The position numbers and the translations under genes were made by a program. Under the pieces are notes generated by a model, which worked only from the letters and a program-made list of their open reading frames with translations, was not told the DNA's origin and did no database searches. From Limnobacter sp. SAORIC-580 (GTDB lineage: Bacteria; Pseudomonadota; Gammaproteobacteria; Burkholderiales; Burkholderiaceae_B): 64,000 nt of DNA. Of the stretch, positions 52,371 to 63,600 are shown piece after piece (position 1 is the first letter of the stretch; every line of letters starts with the position of its first letter). Location of the stretch: the NCBI RefSeq assembly GCF_013004065.1, contig NZ_CP053084.1, positions 682,001 through 746,000 of the forward strand. Direction: 5' to 3'.

Positions 52371-53123
52371 ATGACTCTGGAAATTAACGACTACACCCTG
52401 ATCGTCGGCTTGGCATTTTTGGTAGCAGGTTTCGTCAAAGGCGTCACAGGCATGGGCCTGCCCCCAATCGCAATTGGTTTGATGGCGGTGGTGGTTGCAC
52501 CAGTGCAGGCGGCCGCGCTCATTGTTGTTCCCTCCATGGTCAGCAATGCGTGGCAAATGCTGATCGGCCCAGGCTTCTTGATTGCCGCGCGCCGTTTCGC
52601 CGGTTTACTTGTCATGGTTTGCATTGGCGCTGCATTCGGTGTGGGCGTATTAACCGGTAGCACGCCTGCGTACGCTACCTTGGCTTTGGGTCTGGTGTTG
52701 TTTGTGTACGCCGTGTTGGGTCTGTTCAAGTTCAACATGCATGTGAACGCAAGCCAGGAACGCTGGGCTTCGCCCCTGGTGGGTGGGCTTACCGGTTTTT
52801 TGGCAGGTGCAACCGGCGTTTCATCGGTGCCTTCCGCACCGTACATGAATTCCTTAGGCATGAACAAAGACGAGTTGTTGCAGGCTTTGGGTTTGGTATT
52901 CACCGTGGGCACTTTTGCGCTCGCCGTGGGCCTGTACCTCAAGGGTCGGTTTGAATTGGCTGCAGCCTGGGAATCTACTTTGTGCCTGATACCCACCATG
53001 GCCGGGGTGCTGGCGGGGCAAAAATGCCGAGCCCTGTTGAGCGCAGAGACTTTCAAAACCGTGTTTTTTCTGGGCTTGCTGCTACTGGGCAGCTACATGA
53101 TTGCCCGTGTGCTTTGGCTGTAG
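52371..53123 (+). CDS. TauE/SafE family sulfite/anion exporter
   Basis: 250 residues from the ATG at 52371 with GAGGA just upstream, 4 bases after the GNAT stop. About eight membrane helices, with the family motif GFVKGVTGMGLPPIAIGLM near the N terminus and GLTGFLAGATGVSSVPSAPYMNSLGM in the second half. Likely exports sulfite, sulfoacetate or other organic anions; substrate unknown. Last gene of the apparent riboswitch-led operon. Confidence 0.88.
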   Translation: MTLEINDYTLIVGLAFLVAGFVKGVTGMGLPPIAIGLMAVVVAPVQAAALIVVPSMVSNAWQMLIGPGFLIAARRFAGLLVMVCIGAAFGVGVLTGSTPAYATLALGLVLFVYAVLGLFKFNMHVNASQERWASPLVGGLTGFLAGATGVSSVPSAPYMNSLGMNKDELLQALGLVFTVGTFALAVGLYLKGRFELAAAWESTLCLIPTMAGVLAGQKCRALLSAETFKTVFFLGLLLLGSYMIARVLWL

Positions 53124-53164
53124 GCTGATATACACTGAAAGCTCAAACTCCTTGGAGGAAAAAC

Positions 53165-53554
53165 ATGCGTCGCATGTGGGTTGCCGTGTGCATGCTGATT
53201 GGGTTTGCTGGTGTGCTCAATCCTGGTCTGGTTCAGGCCGTACCTATCACAGTCGAGAAAGCACATGCCCGTTTGAATCAGGAAGTACAGGTTCAAATGA
53301 AAGTGCGTTCCAGCAAACTGCGCACCGATCGCGATGAAGTCGACCTGAATTCACACACCAGTTTTCGTGATCCAGCCAACTTGACAGTCGTTGTCGATGG
53401 TCGCGTGGCCGCCTGGTATTCCTATCAAGGTATTCACGACTTGCCAAAATTCTTTTTTGGTAAAAATATTGTGGTGTCGGGGATTGTTGAGCAATTCGGC
53501 GATCAAACCCGAATTGTTGTCGTCGATCCAGCCCAAATTCAAATCGTGAAGTAA
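53165..53554 (+). CDS. Small secreted protein, OB-fold-like
   Basis: 129 residues preceded by GGAGGAAA. A signal peptide (residues 1-25, ending VQA|V) and a beta-rich mature part (TVEKAHARLNQEVQVQMKVRSSKLRTDRDEVDLNSHTSFRDPANLTVVVDGRVAAWYSYQG, FFFGKNIVVSGIVEQFGDQTRIVVVDPAQIQIV). The last section looks like the strand pattern of nucleic-acid-type OB folds (KNIVVSGIVEQFGDQTRIVV). No family name is recalled; periplasmic. Confidence 0.7.
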   Translation: MRRMWVAVCMLIGFAGVLNPGLVQAVPITVEKAHARLNQEVQVQMKVRSSKLRTDRDEVDLNSHTSFRDPANLTVVVDGRVAAWYSYQGIHDLPKFFFGKNIVVSGIVEQFGDQTRIVVVDPAQIQIVK

Positions 53555-53558
53555 GCCC

Positions 53559-54191
53559 ATGTATTTGCCCAAGCAGTTTGAGGAAACCTCAATTCCGGTG
53601 TTGTTGAGTTTGATCAAGGCTCACCCCTTGGCCACAGTCATTACGCTGTCAACCTCAGGGCTGAACGCCAACCATATACCCATGGTCGTGGCGGAAAATG
53701 CGGATGCGACAATAGTGTTGCGCGGCCATGTGGCCAGGGCCAACCCAATGCTGGCTGATTTGGCGGTGTCTGCGCAAACCTTGTTGGTGTTTCAAGGTGC
53801 TGAGCATTACATCACACCCTCCTGGTATGCCACCAAAAAAGAAACCGAGAAAGTCGTTCCCACTTGGAATTACGCGGTGGTGCATGTGAAAGGTCAAATG
53901 CGCGTAGTGGATGACGCCGAGTGGTTACACCAGCAACTGGAAGACTTGACCGCGCAACAGGAAAGCAGCCGAAACACGCCTTGGTCAGTGAATGACGCAC
54001 CCGCAGAATTTCTGAATCAAATCAAGCAGGCCATTGTGGGTTTTGAAGTCCAAATCGAGAGCATGGTTGGCAAATGGAAAGTCAGCCAGAACCAGCCGTC
54101 CAAAAACAGGGTCACTGTGGTGCAGGGGCTGGAAGAGGACGGCACAGAAAAAGCCCTTTACATGCGTGATTTGGTGAAAAAACACCTTTAG
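53559..54191 (+). CDS. PaiB-like FMN-binding negative transcriptional regulator
   Basis: 210 residues. PaiB pattern: MYLPKQFEETSIPVLLSLIKAHPLATVITLSTSGLNANHIPMVVAENADATIVLRGHVARANPM, YITPSWYATKKETEKVVPTWNYAVVHVKGQMRVVDD, and QAIVGFEVQIESMVGKWKVSQNQP near the C terminus. Split-barrel FMN-binding proteins; Bacillus PaiB acts on sporulation and protease genes, but proteobacterial members are mostly uncharacterised. It follows the secreted protein after 4 bases. Confidence 0.92.
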   Translation: MYLPKQFEETSIPVLLSLIKAHPLATVITLSTSGLNANHIPMVVAENADATIVLRGHVARANPMLADLAVSAQTLLVFQGAEHYITPSWYATKKETEKVVPTWNYAVVHVKGQMRVVDDAEWLHQQLEDLTAQQESSRNTPWSVNDAPAEFLNQIKQAIVGFEVQIESMVGKWKVSQNQPSKNRVTVVQGLEEDGTEKALYMRDLVKKHL

Positions 54192-54206
54192 CCCATTTGT
54201 TGCACC

Positions 54207-54494
54207 ATGCCTTCGTCCCGGTTAAAAAGCGGTCAGTGTTTGTGTTGTGGGCGTTTTACTGCGCTAACCTTTCATCACCTCATTCCCAAAAAATTACATC
54301 GACGTGCTTTCTATCGAAAAAAGTTTGACAGGGAAACTTTGAACCGGGGTGTCAATATTTGCAGACTTTGTCATGACGGCATTCACGATTTGTACGATGA
54401 AATGCAATTGGCCAAGCAATTTTCAAGCGCCGAAACACTGCTGGCCGATGAGGCCTTGCAAAGGCATTTTGCCTGGGTCGCCAAAAAGAAATAA
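54207..54494 (+). CDS. Small HNH-type protein
   Basis: 95 residues. Two CxxC pairs (CLCCGRF at about 11-14, CRLCHD at about 52-55) bracket a HHLIPKKLHRRAF element; the order C-C...HH...N...C-C-H-D-G-I-H is the HNH nuclease pattern. It is stand-alone with no methylase or specificity subunit. A structural zinc-binding role instead of a nuclease is possible. Confidence 0.75.
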   Translation: MPSSRLKSGQCLCCGRFTALTFHHLIPKKLHRRAFYRKKFDRETLNRGVNICRLCHDGIHDLYDEMQLAKQFSSAETLLADEALQRHFAWVAKKK

Positions 54495-54520
54495 GTCAAT
54501 CCGTTAAAGGGGCTATCGCC

Positions 54521-55774
54521 ATGAATGAAAACTGGTTGTTTTACCTGAACAGAATTCGCGAAAAGCTCTGGGTCAAGCCTTTGGTAATGTGTTTGCTGTC
54601 GATTGTGGCTGCCTTTCTGGCAACCTTGGCTGATCGACCTGGCGTGGGCGACTGGTTACCCACCGTTAGCAAGGAGTCTGTGGAAACCCTGTTGGAGTTG
54701 GTGGCCTCGACTATGTTAGTGATTGCCATGTTTTCCGTGGGCTCAATGGTGTCCGCTTATGCCTCCGCCAGCAGCTCGGCAACACCCAGGTCGTTTCCGC
54801 TAGTGGTTGCTGATGACACCTCACAAAATGCCTTGTCTACGTTTATCGGGGTATTCATTTTCAGCGTGGTGGCCCTGATTGCGCTGAAAAATGATTTCTA
54901 TGAAAAGGCGGGGGTCTTTGCCCTGTTTGTGCTGACGATTTTGGTGTTTGCAATCGTGATTCTTGCGTTCATCCGGTGGGTGGACAGCATTGCCAGGCTA
55001 GGGCGTTTGGGCAATACAATCGACAAAGTTGAAGCTGCCACATCGAACGCCTTCGGGCAGCGTCTCGGTATGCCTTATCTGGGCGGGCAAAAAAGCGATG
55101 GAAAGGTAGCGAATGGGGTACCTGTGGTTCGTTCCTCAATCGCTTACCTGCAGCGAATTGACATGGTCAAATTACAATCACTGGCTGAAAAATTTGATCT
55201 GAAGGTTCATGTTCAATCATTGCCTGGTACCTTTTGTACTCCCAACCGCGCGATCGCCACGGTAGAGCAGCCCTCGCAGGCTGAGGACTTGGCTGAAGAA
55301 TGTTTGCAGGCCATTGCCGAGTGTTTTGTGTTGTCTGACACGCGCACTTTTGATCAGGATCCTAGGTTCGGTTTGGTGGTGTTGTGTGAAATTGCCAGTC
55401 GCGCGCTATCTCCTGCGGTCAATGATCCTGGCACCGCAATTGATGTCATCGGAACTTTGGTTCGTTTGTTTCATCAGTGGGCAGGTGGTCAGCAGGACAA
55501 AGCCCCAGAGGTGCAATACGATCGAATCATGGTGCCGGGTTTGGACGAGCGGGATATGTTTGACGACGCATTTACTGGCATTGCCCGGGATGGCGCGGGT
55601 GCGGTCGAGGTGGCGATTCGCTTGCAAAAAGCGTTTGAAAGCCTCTCAGCGCTTAAGTATCAACCCGTCTCTGAAGCGGCTATCAATCATTCCCGATTGG
55701 CGCTGGCCCGCAACGAACTCGCCATGACCTTGCCGCAAGACATTGAGGCTGTCAGAAGCGCAGCCAGGTTCTAG
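54521..55774 (+). CDS. DUF2254 membrane protein
   Basis: 417 residues. N-terminal membrane helices (about 18-38, 55-80, 108-125, 135-155) and a cytoplasmic or periplasmic domain with the conserved family segments MLVIAMFSVGSMVSAYASASSSATPRSFPLVVADDTSQNALSTFIGVFIFSVVALIAL and DQDPRFGLVVLCEIASRALSPAVNDPGTAIDVIGTLVRL. Function unknown. It is 27 bases after the HNH-type gene. Confidence 0.88.
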   Translation: MNENWLFYLNRIREKLWVKPLVMCLLSIVAAFLATLADRPGVGDWLPTVSKESVETLLELVASTMLVIAMFSVGSMVSAYASASSSATPRSFPLVVADDTSQNALSTFIGVFIFSVVALIALKNDFYEKAGVFALFVLTILVFAIVILAFIRWVDSIARLGRLGNTIDKVEAATSNAFGQRLGMPYLGGQKSDGKVANGVPVVRSSIAYLQRIDMVKLQSLAEKFDLKVHVQSLPGTFCTPNRAIATVEQPSQAEDLAEECLQAIAECFVLSDTRTFDQDPRFGLVVLCEIASRALSPAVNDPGTAIDVIGTLVRLFHQWAGGQQDKAPEVQYDRIMVPGLDERDMFDDAFTGIARDGAGAVEVAIRLQKAFESLSALKYQPVSEAAINHSRLALARNELAMTLPQDIEAVRSAARF

Positions 55775-55830
55775 ACAGGGAATACTTGGTACAATCAGGG
55801 GCTTAGCTCAAACCTGCCTGAACTGTCCCC

Positions 55831-57570
55831 ATGCTTGCCCAACAACGAAATACGCTGATCGCCGCATTTGAAGCGGCCGCTGCCGCTGCCCTGAACCAGC
55901 CTTTTGAGGGTGTGGTTACGCTGGAAAAACCCAAAGATGCCAGTCATGGCGATGTGGCCTGTAACCTGGCCATGCAATTGGCCAAGCCTGCCCGGCGCAA
56001 CCCCCGTGAGCTGGCCCAGCTGCTTGCCGACCATGTCAAAGCCAATGCCGACTGCGCGAATTTGGTCGATGCCGTTGAAATTGCAGGCCCGGGCTTTATC
56101 AACATTCGTTTAAGCCAAAAGGCCCGTGTTGCGGTGGTGGCGCAAGTGCTGGAGCAAGGCGCTGAGTTTGGAAAGTCTCAAGCCCGATCGGGCGACACTG
56201 TCTTGATCGAGTTCGTGTCGGCCAACCCCACGGGGCCCTTGCATGTGGGGCATGGTCGGCAAGCTGCGCTGGGCGATGCAATGGCTGCTGTCATGCAAAC
56301 CCAGGGCTGGAAAGTTCACAAAGAGTTTTATTACAACGACGCAGGCGTGCAAATTCAAACTTTGGCCACGTCCGTTCAGGCCCGCGCCAAAGGGCTTAAG
56401 CCAGGTGACACTGAATGGCCCGAAAGTGCCTACAACGGCGATTACATTGCCGACATCGCAGCCGACTTTCTGGCTGGCAAAGAAGTGAAGGCCGCCGACG
56501 GTGAACCCGTCAAAGGCAGTGGCAACGTGAACGACTTTGAATCCATTCGTGCTTTCGCTGTGGCTTACTTGCGTGCAGAGCAAGATCTTGATTTAAAAGC
56601 CTTTGGTGTCAATTTTGATCAGTTTTACCTGGAAAGCTCCCTGTATTCCGAGGGCAAGGTCGAGCAGGCCGTTGCCCTCATGGTTGCGTCTGGTAAAACT
56701 TTTGAGGAGGGCGGAGCCCTTTGGCTGCGCTCAACCGATTACGGCGATGACAAAGACCGCGTCATGCGCAAATCTGAAGGTGGTTACACCTACTTTGTGC
56801 CCGATGTGGCCTATCACATCCAGAAATTCAAGCGTGGCTTTGGCAAGGTCATCAACATTCAGGGCACCGACCACCACGGCACCATTGCGCGTGTTCGGGC
56901 GGGTTTACAGGCCTGCAATGTTGGCATTCCGCAGGGTTACCCCGATTATGTGTTGCACAAAATGGTCACGGTGATGAAAGGCGGGCAGGAAGTCAAAATT
57001 TCCAAGCGTGCCGGCAGTTACGTGACTGTGCGCGACCTGATTTGCTGGTCGGGCGGTGTGGATGAAAGCCAGCCCATGCTAAGCCAGCCTGAAGCCTTGA
57101 CCAAAGGCCGTGACGCTGTACGCTTCTTCCTGGTCAGCCGCAAGGCGGACACTGAATTCGTGTTTGATGTGGATTTGGCCCTGGCCCAGTCCGATGAAAA
57201 CCCGGTGTATTACGTCCAGTATGCGCACGCCCGCATTCATTCCATTCTGGATCAGGCTGAAATCGACCTGACAGGCTTGAACAATGCAGATTTGAGCCTG
57301 TTGGGCGCACCTTCCGAGCTGGCTTTGCTCAGAACGTTGGTTTCTTACCCGGACATTTTGTCCAAGGCAGCTGAAGAGTTGGCGCCACACCACATCGCGT
57401 TTTACCTGCGTGAACTGGCTGGTGCGTTTCATACTTTTTACAATGCCGAGCGCGTCCGTATCGACGACATAGCCCTTAAAACCGCCCGTGTGGCCTTGCT
57501 GGTGGCTGTGGCTACTGTGTTGGCCAATGGCTTGGCAGTGTTGGGTGTTTCTGCGCCCAAACGAATGTAA
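55831..57570 (+). CDS. argS: Arginyl-tRNA synthetase
   Basis: 579 residues. N-terminal additional domain ([34 protein letters not shown]), signature [27 protein letters not shown] (HIGH as HVGH, about 127-137), [16 protein letters not shown] in place of KMSKS, and the C-terminal DALR anticodon-binding domain ([17 protein letters not shown] through the end). Charges tRNA-Arg. Monocistronic with a terminator behind it. Confidence 0.97.
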   Translation: MLAQQRNTLIAAFEAAAAAALNQPFEGVVTLEKPKDASHGDVACNLAMQLAKPARRNPRELAQLLADHVKANADCANLVDAVEIAGPGFINIRLSQKARVAVVAQVLEQGAEFGKSQARSGDTVLIEFVSANPTGPLHVGHGRQAALGDAMAAVMQTQGWKVHKEFYYNDAGVQIQTLATSVQARAKGLKPGDTEWPESAYNGDYIADIAADFLAGKEVKAADGEPVKGSGNVNDFESIRAFAVAYLRAEQDLDLKAFGVNFDQFYLESSLYSEGKVEQAVALMVASGKTFEEGGALWLRSTDYGDDKDRVMRKSEGGYTYFVPDVAYHIQKFKRGFGKVINIQGTDHHGTIARVRAGLQACNVGIPQGYPDYVLHKMVTVMKGGQEVKISKRAGSYVTVRDLICWSGGVDESQPMLSQPEALTKGRDAVRFFLVSRKADTEFVFDVDLALAQSDENPVYYVQYAHARIHSILDQAEIDLTGLNNADLSLLGAPSELALLRTLVSYPDILSKAAEELAPHHIAFYLRELAGAFHTFYNAERVRIDDIALKTARVALLVAVATVLANGLAVLGVSAPKRM

Positions 57571-57593
57571 AAAAGCCGCAGTCAAAAGCTGTC

Positions 57594-57618
57594 AAAACCC
57601 TTGTCGTGTAAGGGTTTT
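57594..57618 (+). terminator. Intrinsic terminator after argS
   Basis: AAAACCCTT-N7-AAGGGTTTT, a 9-bp perfect stem 24 bases after the argS stop, with the T run inside the 3' arm. Confidence 0.7.
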
Positions 57619-57702
57619 GAACGGAAGTTGAGGAGTCGCCACTCTAGGCGCATGTGCCCTGTTTTTGGTACCATGACAAGCTAAGCAGTCAAAAGGTTTT
57701 AC

Positions 57703-60700
57703 ATGAACGCACCCGTCGAATTGAATACATTGAAACCCTCAGCCGGCGAAACCGCGCGGCTGCGGGAAATTCCATACAACTACACCTCGTTTTCGGACCG
57801 TGAAATCGTGATCCGCCTGCTGGGTGAGTCGGCCTGGAACATTCTTCAAGAGCTTCGCCAGGAAAGAAAAACCGGCCGATCCGCCCGCATGTTGTTCGAA
57901 GTATTGGGCGATATTTGGGTGGTTCGCCGCAATCCTTATTTGCAAGACGACTTGCTGGACAACCCCAAGCGCCTGACCGCGCTGATCGAGGCTTTGTTTC
58001 ACCGCTTGAGTGAAATTGATGCCCGCCGGGTTGAGGTGAAAGACGCTGCTGTAGAAACCGACTCTGAGGACCGCAGCGCCAAGGTACGCGAATTGTTGAC
58101 CGTGGCTGAAAAGGCCGTGTTCGAGTTTCAGCGCGAGCTGGAAGCCATGGCAATTTTGCGGGGTCATGCCCGCAAAGCACTGGGTGAGCACACCGCAAAA
58201 GACAACATCAAATACGATGGTTTGTCCCGTGTTTCACATGTAACCGATGCAACCGACTGGCGCGTTGAATACCCCTTCGTGGTGCTCACCCCCGATCGAG
58301 AATCTGAAATTCCCGGTTTGGTGAAAGCCTGTATCGATTTGGGGCTCACCATCATTCCACGTGGGGGCGGCACGGGTTACACCGGTGGCGCAGTGCCACT
58401 CACGGCCATGTCAGCCATTATCAATACCGAAAAGCTGGAGGAACTCGGCCAGGTAAAAATGGAAGTGCTGCCCGGCTTAAGCGAAGAATACGCCACCGTA
58501 TTCTCTGGCGCAGGCGTGGTTACCAAGCGTGTGTCCGAGGCGGCAGAACATGCAGGCCGTGTGTTTGCAGTAGACCCTACGTCGGCTGAGGCCAGCTGTA
58601 TCGGCGGCAATATCGCCATGAATGCGGGCGGCAAGAAAGCCGTGTTGTGGGGCACCGCGCTAGACAACCTGGCCTGGTGGAGAATGGTTGACCCGCAGGG
58701 TGACTGGCTTGAAGTGACCCGCGTGAACCACAACCTGGGCAAAATTCACGACGCACCTTACGCCGAGTTCGACCTGGTGTGGTCCGATGGTCGCCAGGCC
58801 CCGAACGCCAAAATTCTGAAGACCGAACGTTTGACTGTTGAGGGAGCGCGATTCCGCAAAGTGGGGTTGGGCAAAGACGTCACCGACAAGTTTCTGGCCG
58901 GTTTGCCTGGCATTCAGAAAGAAGGTTGCGACGGGCTGATTACATCCGCCAAATGGATTTTGCACCGCATGCCCAAGCACACCCGCACGGTGTGTCTGGA
59001 GTTTTACGGTCAAGCCCGCGATGCAGTGCCCTCGATTGTTGAAATCAAAAATTACCTCGACGGTGAAGGCAAAGCCATGGGCGCCATTCTGGCGGGCCTT
59101 GAGCATCTCGACGAGCGCTATTTGCGTGCGGTGAAATACAGCCCCAAATCCAAGCGTGGTGCCTTCCCGAAAATGGTCTTGTTTGGTGACATCGTGGGCG
59201 ACGATGAAAACGCAGTGGCCCAAGCGGCCTCTGAAGTGGTCCGCTTGTCCAACGGTCGCGCTGGTGAAGGTTTTGTGGCAGTCAGCCCTGAAGCCCGCAA
59301 GAAGTTCTGGCTCGACCGCGCACGCACAGCGGCCATTGCGCGCCACACCAATGCCTTCAAGATCAACGAAGACGTGGTCATCCCCTTGCCGCGCATGGGT
59401 GAATACACCGACGAAATTGAACGCATCAACATTGAACTGTCAATTCGCAACAAGCTGAAGCTGGTTGCGGCATTGCGCTCGTTCTTTGAGAAGCCGCTCA
59501 CCTTGGGCAAGACCGACGAAGTCGATTCAACCAAGTTGTCTGTTGAAGACTTGGTTGGTGATCGTGTGGGTCGCGCTGTTGAATTGCTTGAATCGGTACA
59601 CGAGCGCTGGAGCTGGTTGCTGGGCAATATGAACATGCCTTTGGCACAAGCCAACCCGGTGATGAAAACCATTGGCTTGGGGCACCTGGATGCTGCACTT
59701 GAAAAGCGCCTGGCTGAACAGCCCGAGGCCACGGTGTTTGATGTGCTGCAAGACCGCACCATCCGTGTCAGCTGGAAAACCGAGCTGCGCCACAACCTGA
59801 ATCGCATTTTCGAGGGTGGTGTGTTTGTCCCTGTGATGGAAGAATGCAAGGCCATTCACAAGCAAGTGTTGCGTGGCCGCCTGTTCGTAGCACTGCACAT
59901 GCACGCTGGGGATGGCAATGTGCACACCAACATTCCGGTGAATTCTGACGACTATGAAATGCTGCATGAAGCGGAACACACTGTGGACCGAATCATGCAA
60001 ATTGCCCGCAATCTCGATGGTGTTATTTCCGGCGAACATGGCATTGGTATTACCAAATACCAATACCTGACGAAGGAAGAGTTGCAGCCTTTCCAGGACT
60101 ACAAGCAGCGCATCGACCCGGAAGGTCGATTCAACAAGGGCAAGTTGCTGCCAGGCGGCGATTTGACCAACGCTTACACGCCCAGCTTTAACCTGATGGG
60201 CCATGAAAGCCTGATCATGAGCCAAAGCGACATTGGCTCCATTGCCACTTCAGTGAAAGACTGTCTGCGTTGCGGCAAGTGCAAGCCTGTGTGTTCTACC
60301 CATGTGCCGCGCGCCAACTTGTTGTACAGCCCACGCAATAAAATCTTGGCCACCTCATTGTTGGTTGAGGCCTTCCTGTATGAAGAGCAAACCCGCCGTG
60401 GTGTGTCTATCAAGCATTGGGAAGAATTTGAAGATGTGGCTGACCACTGCACCGTGTGCCACAAGTGCTTGACGCCTTGCCCGGTCGACATTGACTTTGG
60501 CGATGTGTCCATGAACATGCGCGCCTTGTTGCGCAAGATGGACAAGAAAAGCTTTAACCCGGGCACAGCCTTGGCCATGACTTTCCTGAATGCGAAAGAC
60601 CCGGCCACCATCAAGGCCATGCGTGTGGGCATGACCGGTATTGGTTACAAGCTGCAACGCGGCGCATACAAGGTGGCCAAATCGCTGGGCATGTTGAACA

Positions 60701-61683
60701 AGCAAACTGCCAAGCCACCAGCTACCGTCGGCAAGGCACCGATTCGTGAGCAGGTGATTCACTTCATCAACAAACCCATGCCCGGTGGTTTGCCCAAGAA
60801 AACGGCACGTGCGCTGCTTGACATCGAGAACAGCGATTACGTACCGGTTATTCGCAACCCGAAAACCACACAGGCTGACACCGAAGCGGTGTTCTACTTC
60901 CCTGGTTGCGGCTCGGAGCGCTTGTATAGCCAAGTGGGTTTGGCCACGCAAGCCATGTTGTGGAATGTAGGCGTGCAAACCGTGTTGCCACCCGGTTACC
61001 TGTGTTGCGGCTACCCGCAGCGCGGGGCTGGGCAGTACGACAAAGCCGAGAAAATGATTACCGATAACCGTGTGCTGTTCCACCGCGTGGCCAATACACT
61101 GAACTACCTCGATATCAAAACCGTGGTGGTCAGTTGTGGCACGTGTTACGACCAGTTGCAGGGTTATGAATTCGAGAAAATCTTCCCGGGCTGCCGCATC
61201 ATCGACATTCATGAATTCCTGATGGAAAAAGGCGTGAAGCTGGACAACGTGACGGGTACGCAATACATGTACCACGACCCTTGCCACACGCCCATGAAAA
61301 CCTATGATCCGCTGAAGGTCGTGAACCAGTTAATGAACAGCGAATTGCAAGGTCAAAACATCACGAAAAATGACCGTTGCTGTGGCGAGTCAGGCACCTT
61401 CGGTGTGTCACGTCCCGATGTGGCCACGCAGGTTCGATTCCGCAAGGAAGAGGAAATGCGCAAGGGGGCTGACAAGCTGCGCGAGAAAGCGCCTCAGGCG
61501 GACGTGAAAATTCTGACCAGCTGCCCCTCGTGCCTGCAAGGTTTGAGCCGCTACAGCGACGACGCCAATGTCGATGCCGATTATATTGTGGTTGAAATTG
61601 CCAAGAATGTACTGGGCAAGGAATGGCTCCAGAACTACGTGAAAGAAGCCAACGATGGCGGTATCGAGCGTATTTTGGTATGA
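57703..61683 (+). CDS. Giant FAD/Fe-S dehydrogenase with N-terminal DUF3683 domain
   Basis: 1326 residues. DUF3683-type N terminus ([60 protein letters not shown]). FAD_binding_4 domain ([48 protein letters not shown]) and an FAD-linked oxidase C domain ([21 protein letters not shown]). Ferredoxin-type clusters ([28 protein letters not shown]), then two CCG domains (PGCGSERL...[24 protein letters not shown]...[13 protein letters not shown]). Resembles D-lactate/glycolate-oxidase-like membrane dehydrogenases; substrate unknown. The HIT gene is coupled by ATGA. Confidence 0.92.
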   Translation: MNAPVELNTLKPSAGETARLREIPYNYTSFSDREIVIRLLGESAWNILQELRQERKTGRSARMLFEVLGDIWVVRRNPYLQDDLLDNPKRLTALIEALFHRLSEIDARRVEVKDAAVETDSEDRSAKVRELLTVAEKAVFEFQRELEAMAILRGHARKALGEHTAKDNIKYDGLSRVSHVTDATDWRVEYPFVVLTPDRESEIPGLVKACIDLGLTIIPRGGGTGYTGGAVPLTAMSAIINTEKLEELGQVKMEVLPGLSEEYATVFSGAGVVTKRVSEAAEHAGRVFAVDPTSAEASCIGGNIAMNAGGKKAVLWGTALDNLAWWRMVDPQGDWLEVTRVNHNLGKIHDAPYAEFDLVWSDGRQAPNAKILKTERLTVEGARFRKVGLGKDVTDKFLAGLPGIQKEGCDGLITSAKWILHRMPKHTRTVCLEFYGQARDAVPSIVEIKNYLDGEGKAMGAILAGLEHLDERYLRAVKYSPKSKRGAFPKMVLFGDIVGDDENAVAQAASEVVRLSNGRAGEGFVAVSPEARKKFWLDRARTAAIARHTNAFKINEDVVIPLPRMGEYTDEIERINIELSIRNKLKLVAALRSFFEKPLTLGKTDEVDSTKLSVEDLVGDRVGRAVELLESVHERWSWLLGNMNMPLAQANPVMKTIGLGHLDAALEKRLAEQPEATVFDVLQDRTIRVSWKTELRHNLNRIFEGGVFVPVMEECKAIHKQVLRGRLFVALHMHAGDGNVHTNIPVNSDDYEMLHEAEHTVDRIMQIARNLDGVISGEHGIGITKYQYLTKEELQPFQDYKQRIDPEGRFNKGKLLPGGDLTNAYTPSFNLMGHESLIMSQSDIGSIATSVKDCLRCGKCKPVCSTHVPRANLLYSPRNKILATSLLVEAFLYEEQTRRGVSIKHWEEFEDVADHCTVCHKCLTPCPVDIDFGDVSMNMRALLRKMDKKSFNPGTALAMTFLNAKDPATIKAMRVGMTGIGYKLQRGAYKVAKSLGMLNKQTAKPPATVGKAPIREQVIHFINKPMPGGLPKKTARALLDIENSDYVPVIRNPKTTQADTEAVFYFPGCGSERLYSQVGLATQAMLWNVGVQTVLPPGYLCCGYPQRGAGQYDKAEKMITDNRVLFHRVANTLNYLDIKTVVVSCGTCYDQLQGYEFEKIFPGCRIIDIHEFLMEKGVKLDNVTGTQYMYHDPCHTPMKTYDPLKVVNQLMNSELQGQNITKNDRCCGESGTFGVSRPDVATQVRFRKEEEMRKGADKLREKAPQADVKILTSCPSCLQGLSRYSDDANVDADYIVVEIAKNVLGKEWLQNYVKEANDGGIERILV

Positions 61684-62165
61684 CGCTGAACAAGTCGGCT
61701 GAAAATATCGTTGATGAAGGTGCTCAACATCCCAATTGCCCCCTGTGTGCCACACCGGGCGGTGATTGGGTTTTCAATTGCAGCAAATTCAGGGTGATTG
61801 AGGCGGTCGACGCAGATTACCCCGGCTTTCTTCGCTTGGTGTGGAACGACCATGTGCGTGAGTTTTCCGATTTAAGCCGTGAAGATCGAATGCTTTGCAT
61901 GGACGCGGTGGTGTTGCTCGAGCAGTTCGTGCTTCGTGTTTTCAAAGCCGACAAGGCAAATATTGCAACGCTGGGTAATGTGGTGCCGCATTTGCACTGG
62001 CACGTCATTCCCCGTTTTACAGACGACAAACACTTTCCTGCGCCCGTGTGGGCTGCAGCCAAACCGGGGGTGTCGCTGTCGCCCCGCCAGCAGTGGGTGC
62101 TTGATTCAAAGCCCAAATGGATGTTGGCGCTGCGTGCTGAATTGCTGGCAGCATTTCCGGGCTGA
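61680..62165 (+). CDS. HIT family protein
   Basis: 161 residues from the ATG at 61680, overlapping the dehydrogenase stop. N-terminal [18 protein letters not shown] (HIT proteins of this group often bear this Cys motif), [25 protein letters not shown], and the histidine triad [11 protein letters not shown] (about residues 99-109). A nucleotide hydrolase/transferase of the HINT/Fhit group; exact substrate unknown. Convergent with phoR. Confidence 0.92.
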   Translation: MTLNKSAENIVDEGAQHPNCPLCATPGGDWVFNCSKFRVIEAVDADYPGFLRLVWNDHVREFSDLSREDRMLCMDAVVLLEQFVLRVFKADKANIATLGNVVPHLHWHVIPRFTDDKHFPAPVWAAAKPGVSLSPRQQWVLDSKPKWMLALRAELLAAFPG

Positions 62166-62213
62166 GGTCGCTCAAATCGAGCATTGCACTCAATGTCTCA
62201 CCGAACGCTACGC

Positions 62214-63560
62214 TCAAACAACCGTCGCTTCAGCAAGCGCAGGCTTGGAAGCCGCGCCAGCCTTCGCCAGCGGCATCAGAATGGTGAAGGTACTGCCTGC
62301 ATTCGGCCTGCTTTGAATGTCCAGTTCACCATCGTGGCGTTGCACCACATGTTTCACAATGGCCAAGCCCAAACCTGTACCGCCGCTTTCGCGTGAACGG
62401 CTGCGGTCTACACGGTAAAACCGCTCGGTCAACCGCGGAATATGTTCTGCTGAAATACCAATGCCTGTGTCGCGCACCACGAAAGCAGCGCAGGCCTTGC
62501 CAATTTCGTTTTCCGCCCGCCTTAGCGTGATCGTAATGTTTCCCTTCTCGGGGGTGTAGCGCACCGCATTGGTCACGATATTCGAGAACGCGCTGAAAAT
62601 TTCGGCCGAATTGCCAAACCCCATCAGGCCTTTTTCCACATCCACGGAAATATTGTGTTTGCCGGCCGACAGCTGTTGTGCTTCATCGCCTGTTTTTTGT
62701 GCAATTCCGCTTAAGTCAACTGGCTCGCCACCTTCGCCTGCGTTGGGCGAGGATTCCAGCGCTGACAAGGCCAACAGGTCCTCCACCAGGTTCTGCATGC
62801 GGTTGGCCTGGGTGTACATCAAATTCAGGTATTCGAGTTGCTGTTCTTTGCTCAAAGGCAGGTCGCGGAAGGTTTCCAGAAAACCGCTCAGTACAGTCAA
62901 CGGTGTTTTCAGTTCATGCGACACGTTGGCGATGAAGTCTCGGCGCATGCGTTCCAGTTTTTCTACCTGGGTTACATCGCGTGAAAGCACCAGCATTTGC
63001 TTGTCTCCGTAGCTCACCAACTGCACCGACAAAACCTTGCTGCGGCTGCGCGGCGCGGTCATGATCAAGGGTTGCTCCCAGGAGCGGCTACGAATGTACT
63101 TGGAGAAGTTCGGGTTACGGACCAGATTAATCAAAGGCTGCCCAATGTCACTGCCCAGCTTTAAGCCAAGGTGGTCTTGCGCAGTGTCGTTGCACCAGGA
63201 AATGTGGCCTTCTGAATCAAGCGTGACTACGCCGTCGGGCAGGGCTTGGGCAGCCGTACGAAATGACACCAAGGCATTGGTGAGTGCCTGTTGTTGGCGC
63301 TGATGTAAACGAAGGTAACGAAACAGCTTCGCGGCCAGGTCGTCCCACCAGCCCGAGACATCGGGCACATTTTCAACCTTGAAGTTGTCCAGCCATTCAA
63401 TAATTCGCAGACCCGAACGCACATGCAGGGCATATATGAAAAGCGAGGCGAAGATAGACCCTGCCACTGCGCCCTTGTGGCCAGCGACCATTTGACCCAC
63501 GATGGCGGCTGCACCTAGCACCATGGCCAACAGTATCAATCGAAAAAAGATGAACGCCAT
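62214..63560 (-). CDS. phoR: Phosphate regulon sensor histidine kinase PhoR
   Basis: 448 residues. Two N-terminal membrane helices (residues about 4-50), a linker of PhoR type (DVSGWWDDLAAKLFRYLRLHQRQQQALTNALVSFRTAAQALPDGVVTLDSEGHISWCNDTAQDHLGL, a PAS domain), H-box FIANVSHELKTPLTVLSGFLETF (about 212-233), N-box FSNIVTNAVRYTPEKGN, G1 VRDTGIGIS, F LTERFYRVDRSRS and G2 ESGGTGLGLAIVKHV. Kinase and phosphatase for PhoB under Pi limitation. It follows phoB after 40 bases on the same strand. No pst or phoU gene is seen in the window. Confidence 0.96.
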   Translation of the reverse strand: MAFIFFRLILLAMVLGAAAIVGQMVAGHKGAVAGSIFASLFIYALHVRSGLRIIEWLDNFKVENVPDVSGWWDDLAAKLFRYLRLHQRQQQALTNALVSFRTAAQALPDGVVTLDSEGHISWCNDTAQDHLGLKLGSDIGQPLINLVRNPNFSKYIRSRSWEQPLIMTAPRSRSKVLSVQLVSYGDKQMLVLSRDVTQVEKLERMRRDFIANVSHELKTPLTVLSGFLETFRDLPLSKEQQLEYLNLMYTQANRMQNLVEDLLALSALESSPNAGEGGEPVDLSGIAQKTGDEAQQLSAGKHNISVDVEKGLMGFGNSAEIFSAFSNIVTNAVRYTPEKGNITITLRRAENEIGKACAAFVVRDTGIGISAEHIPRLTERFYRVDRSRSRESGGTGLGLAIVKHVVQRHDGELDIQSRPNAGSTFTILMPLAKAGAASKPALAEATVV

Positions 63561-63600
63561 AGGTGCGTATTCTAGGGGAATATCCCTTCCAGGGGAGCCC

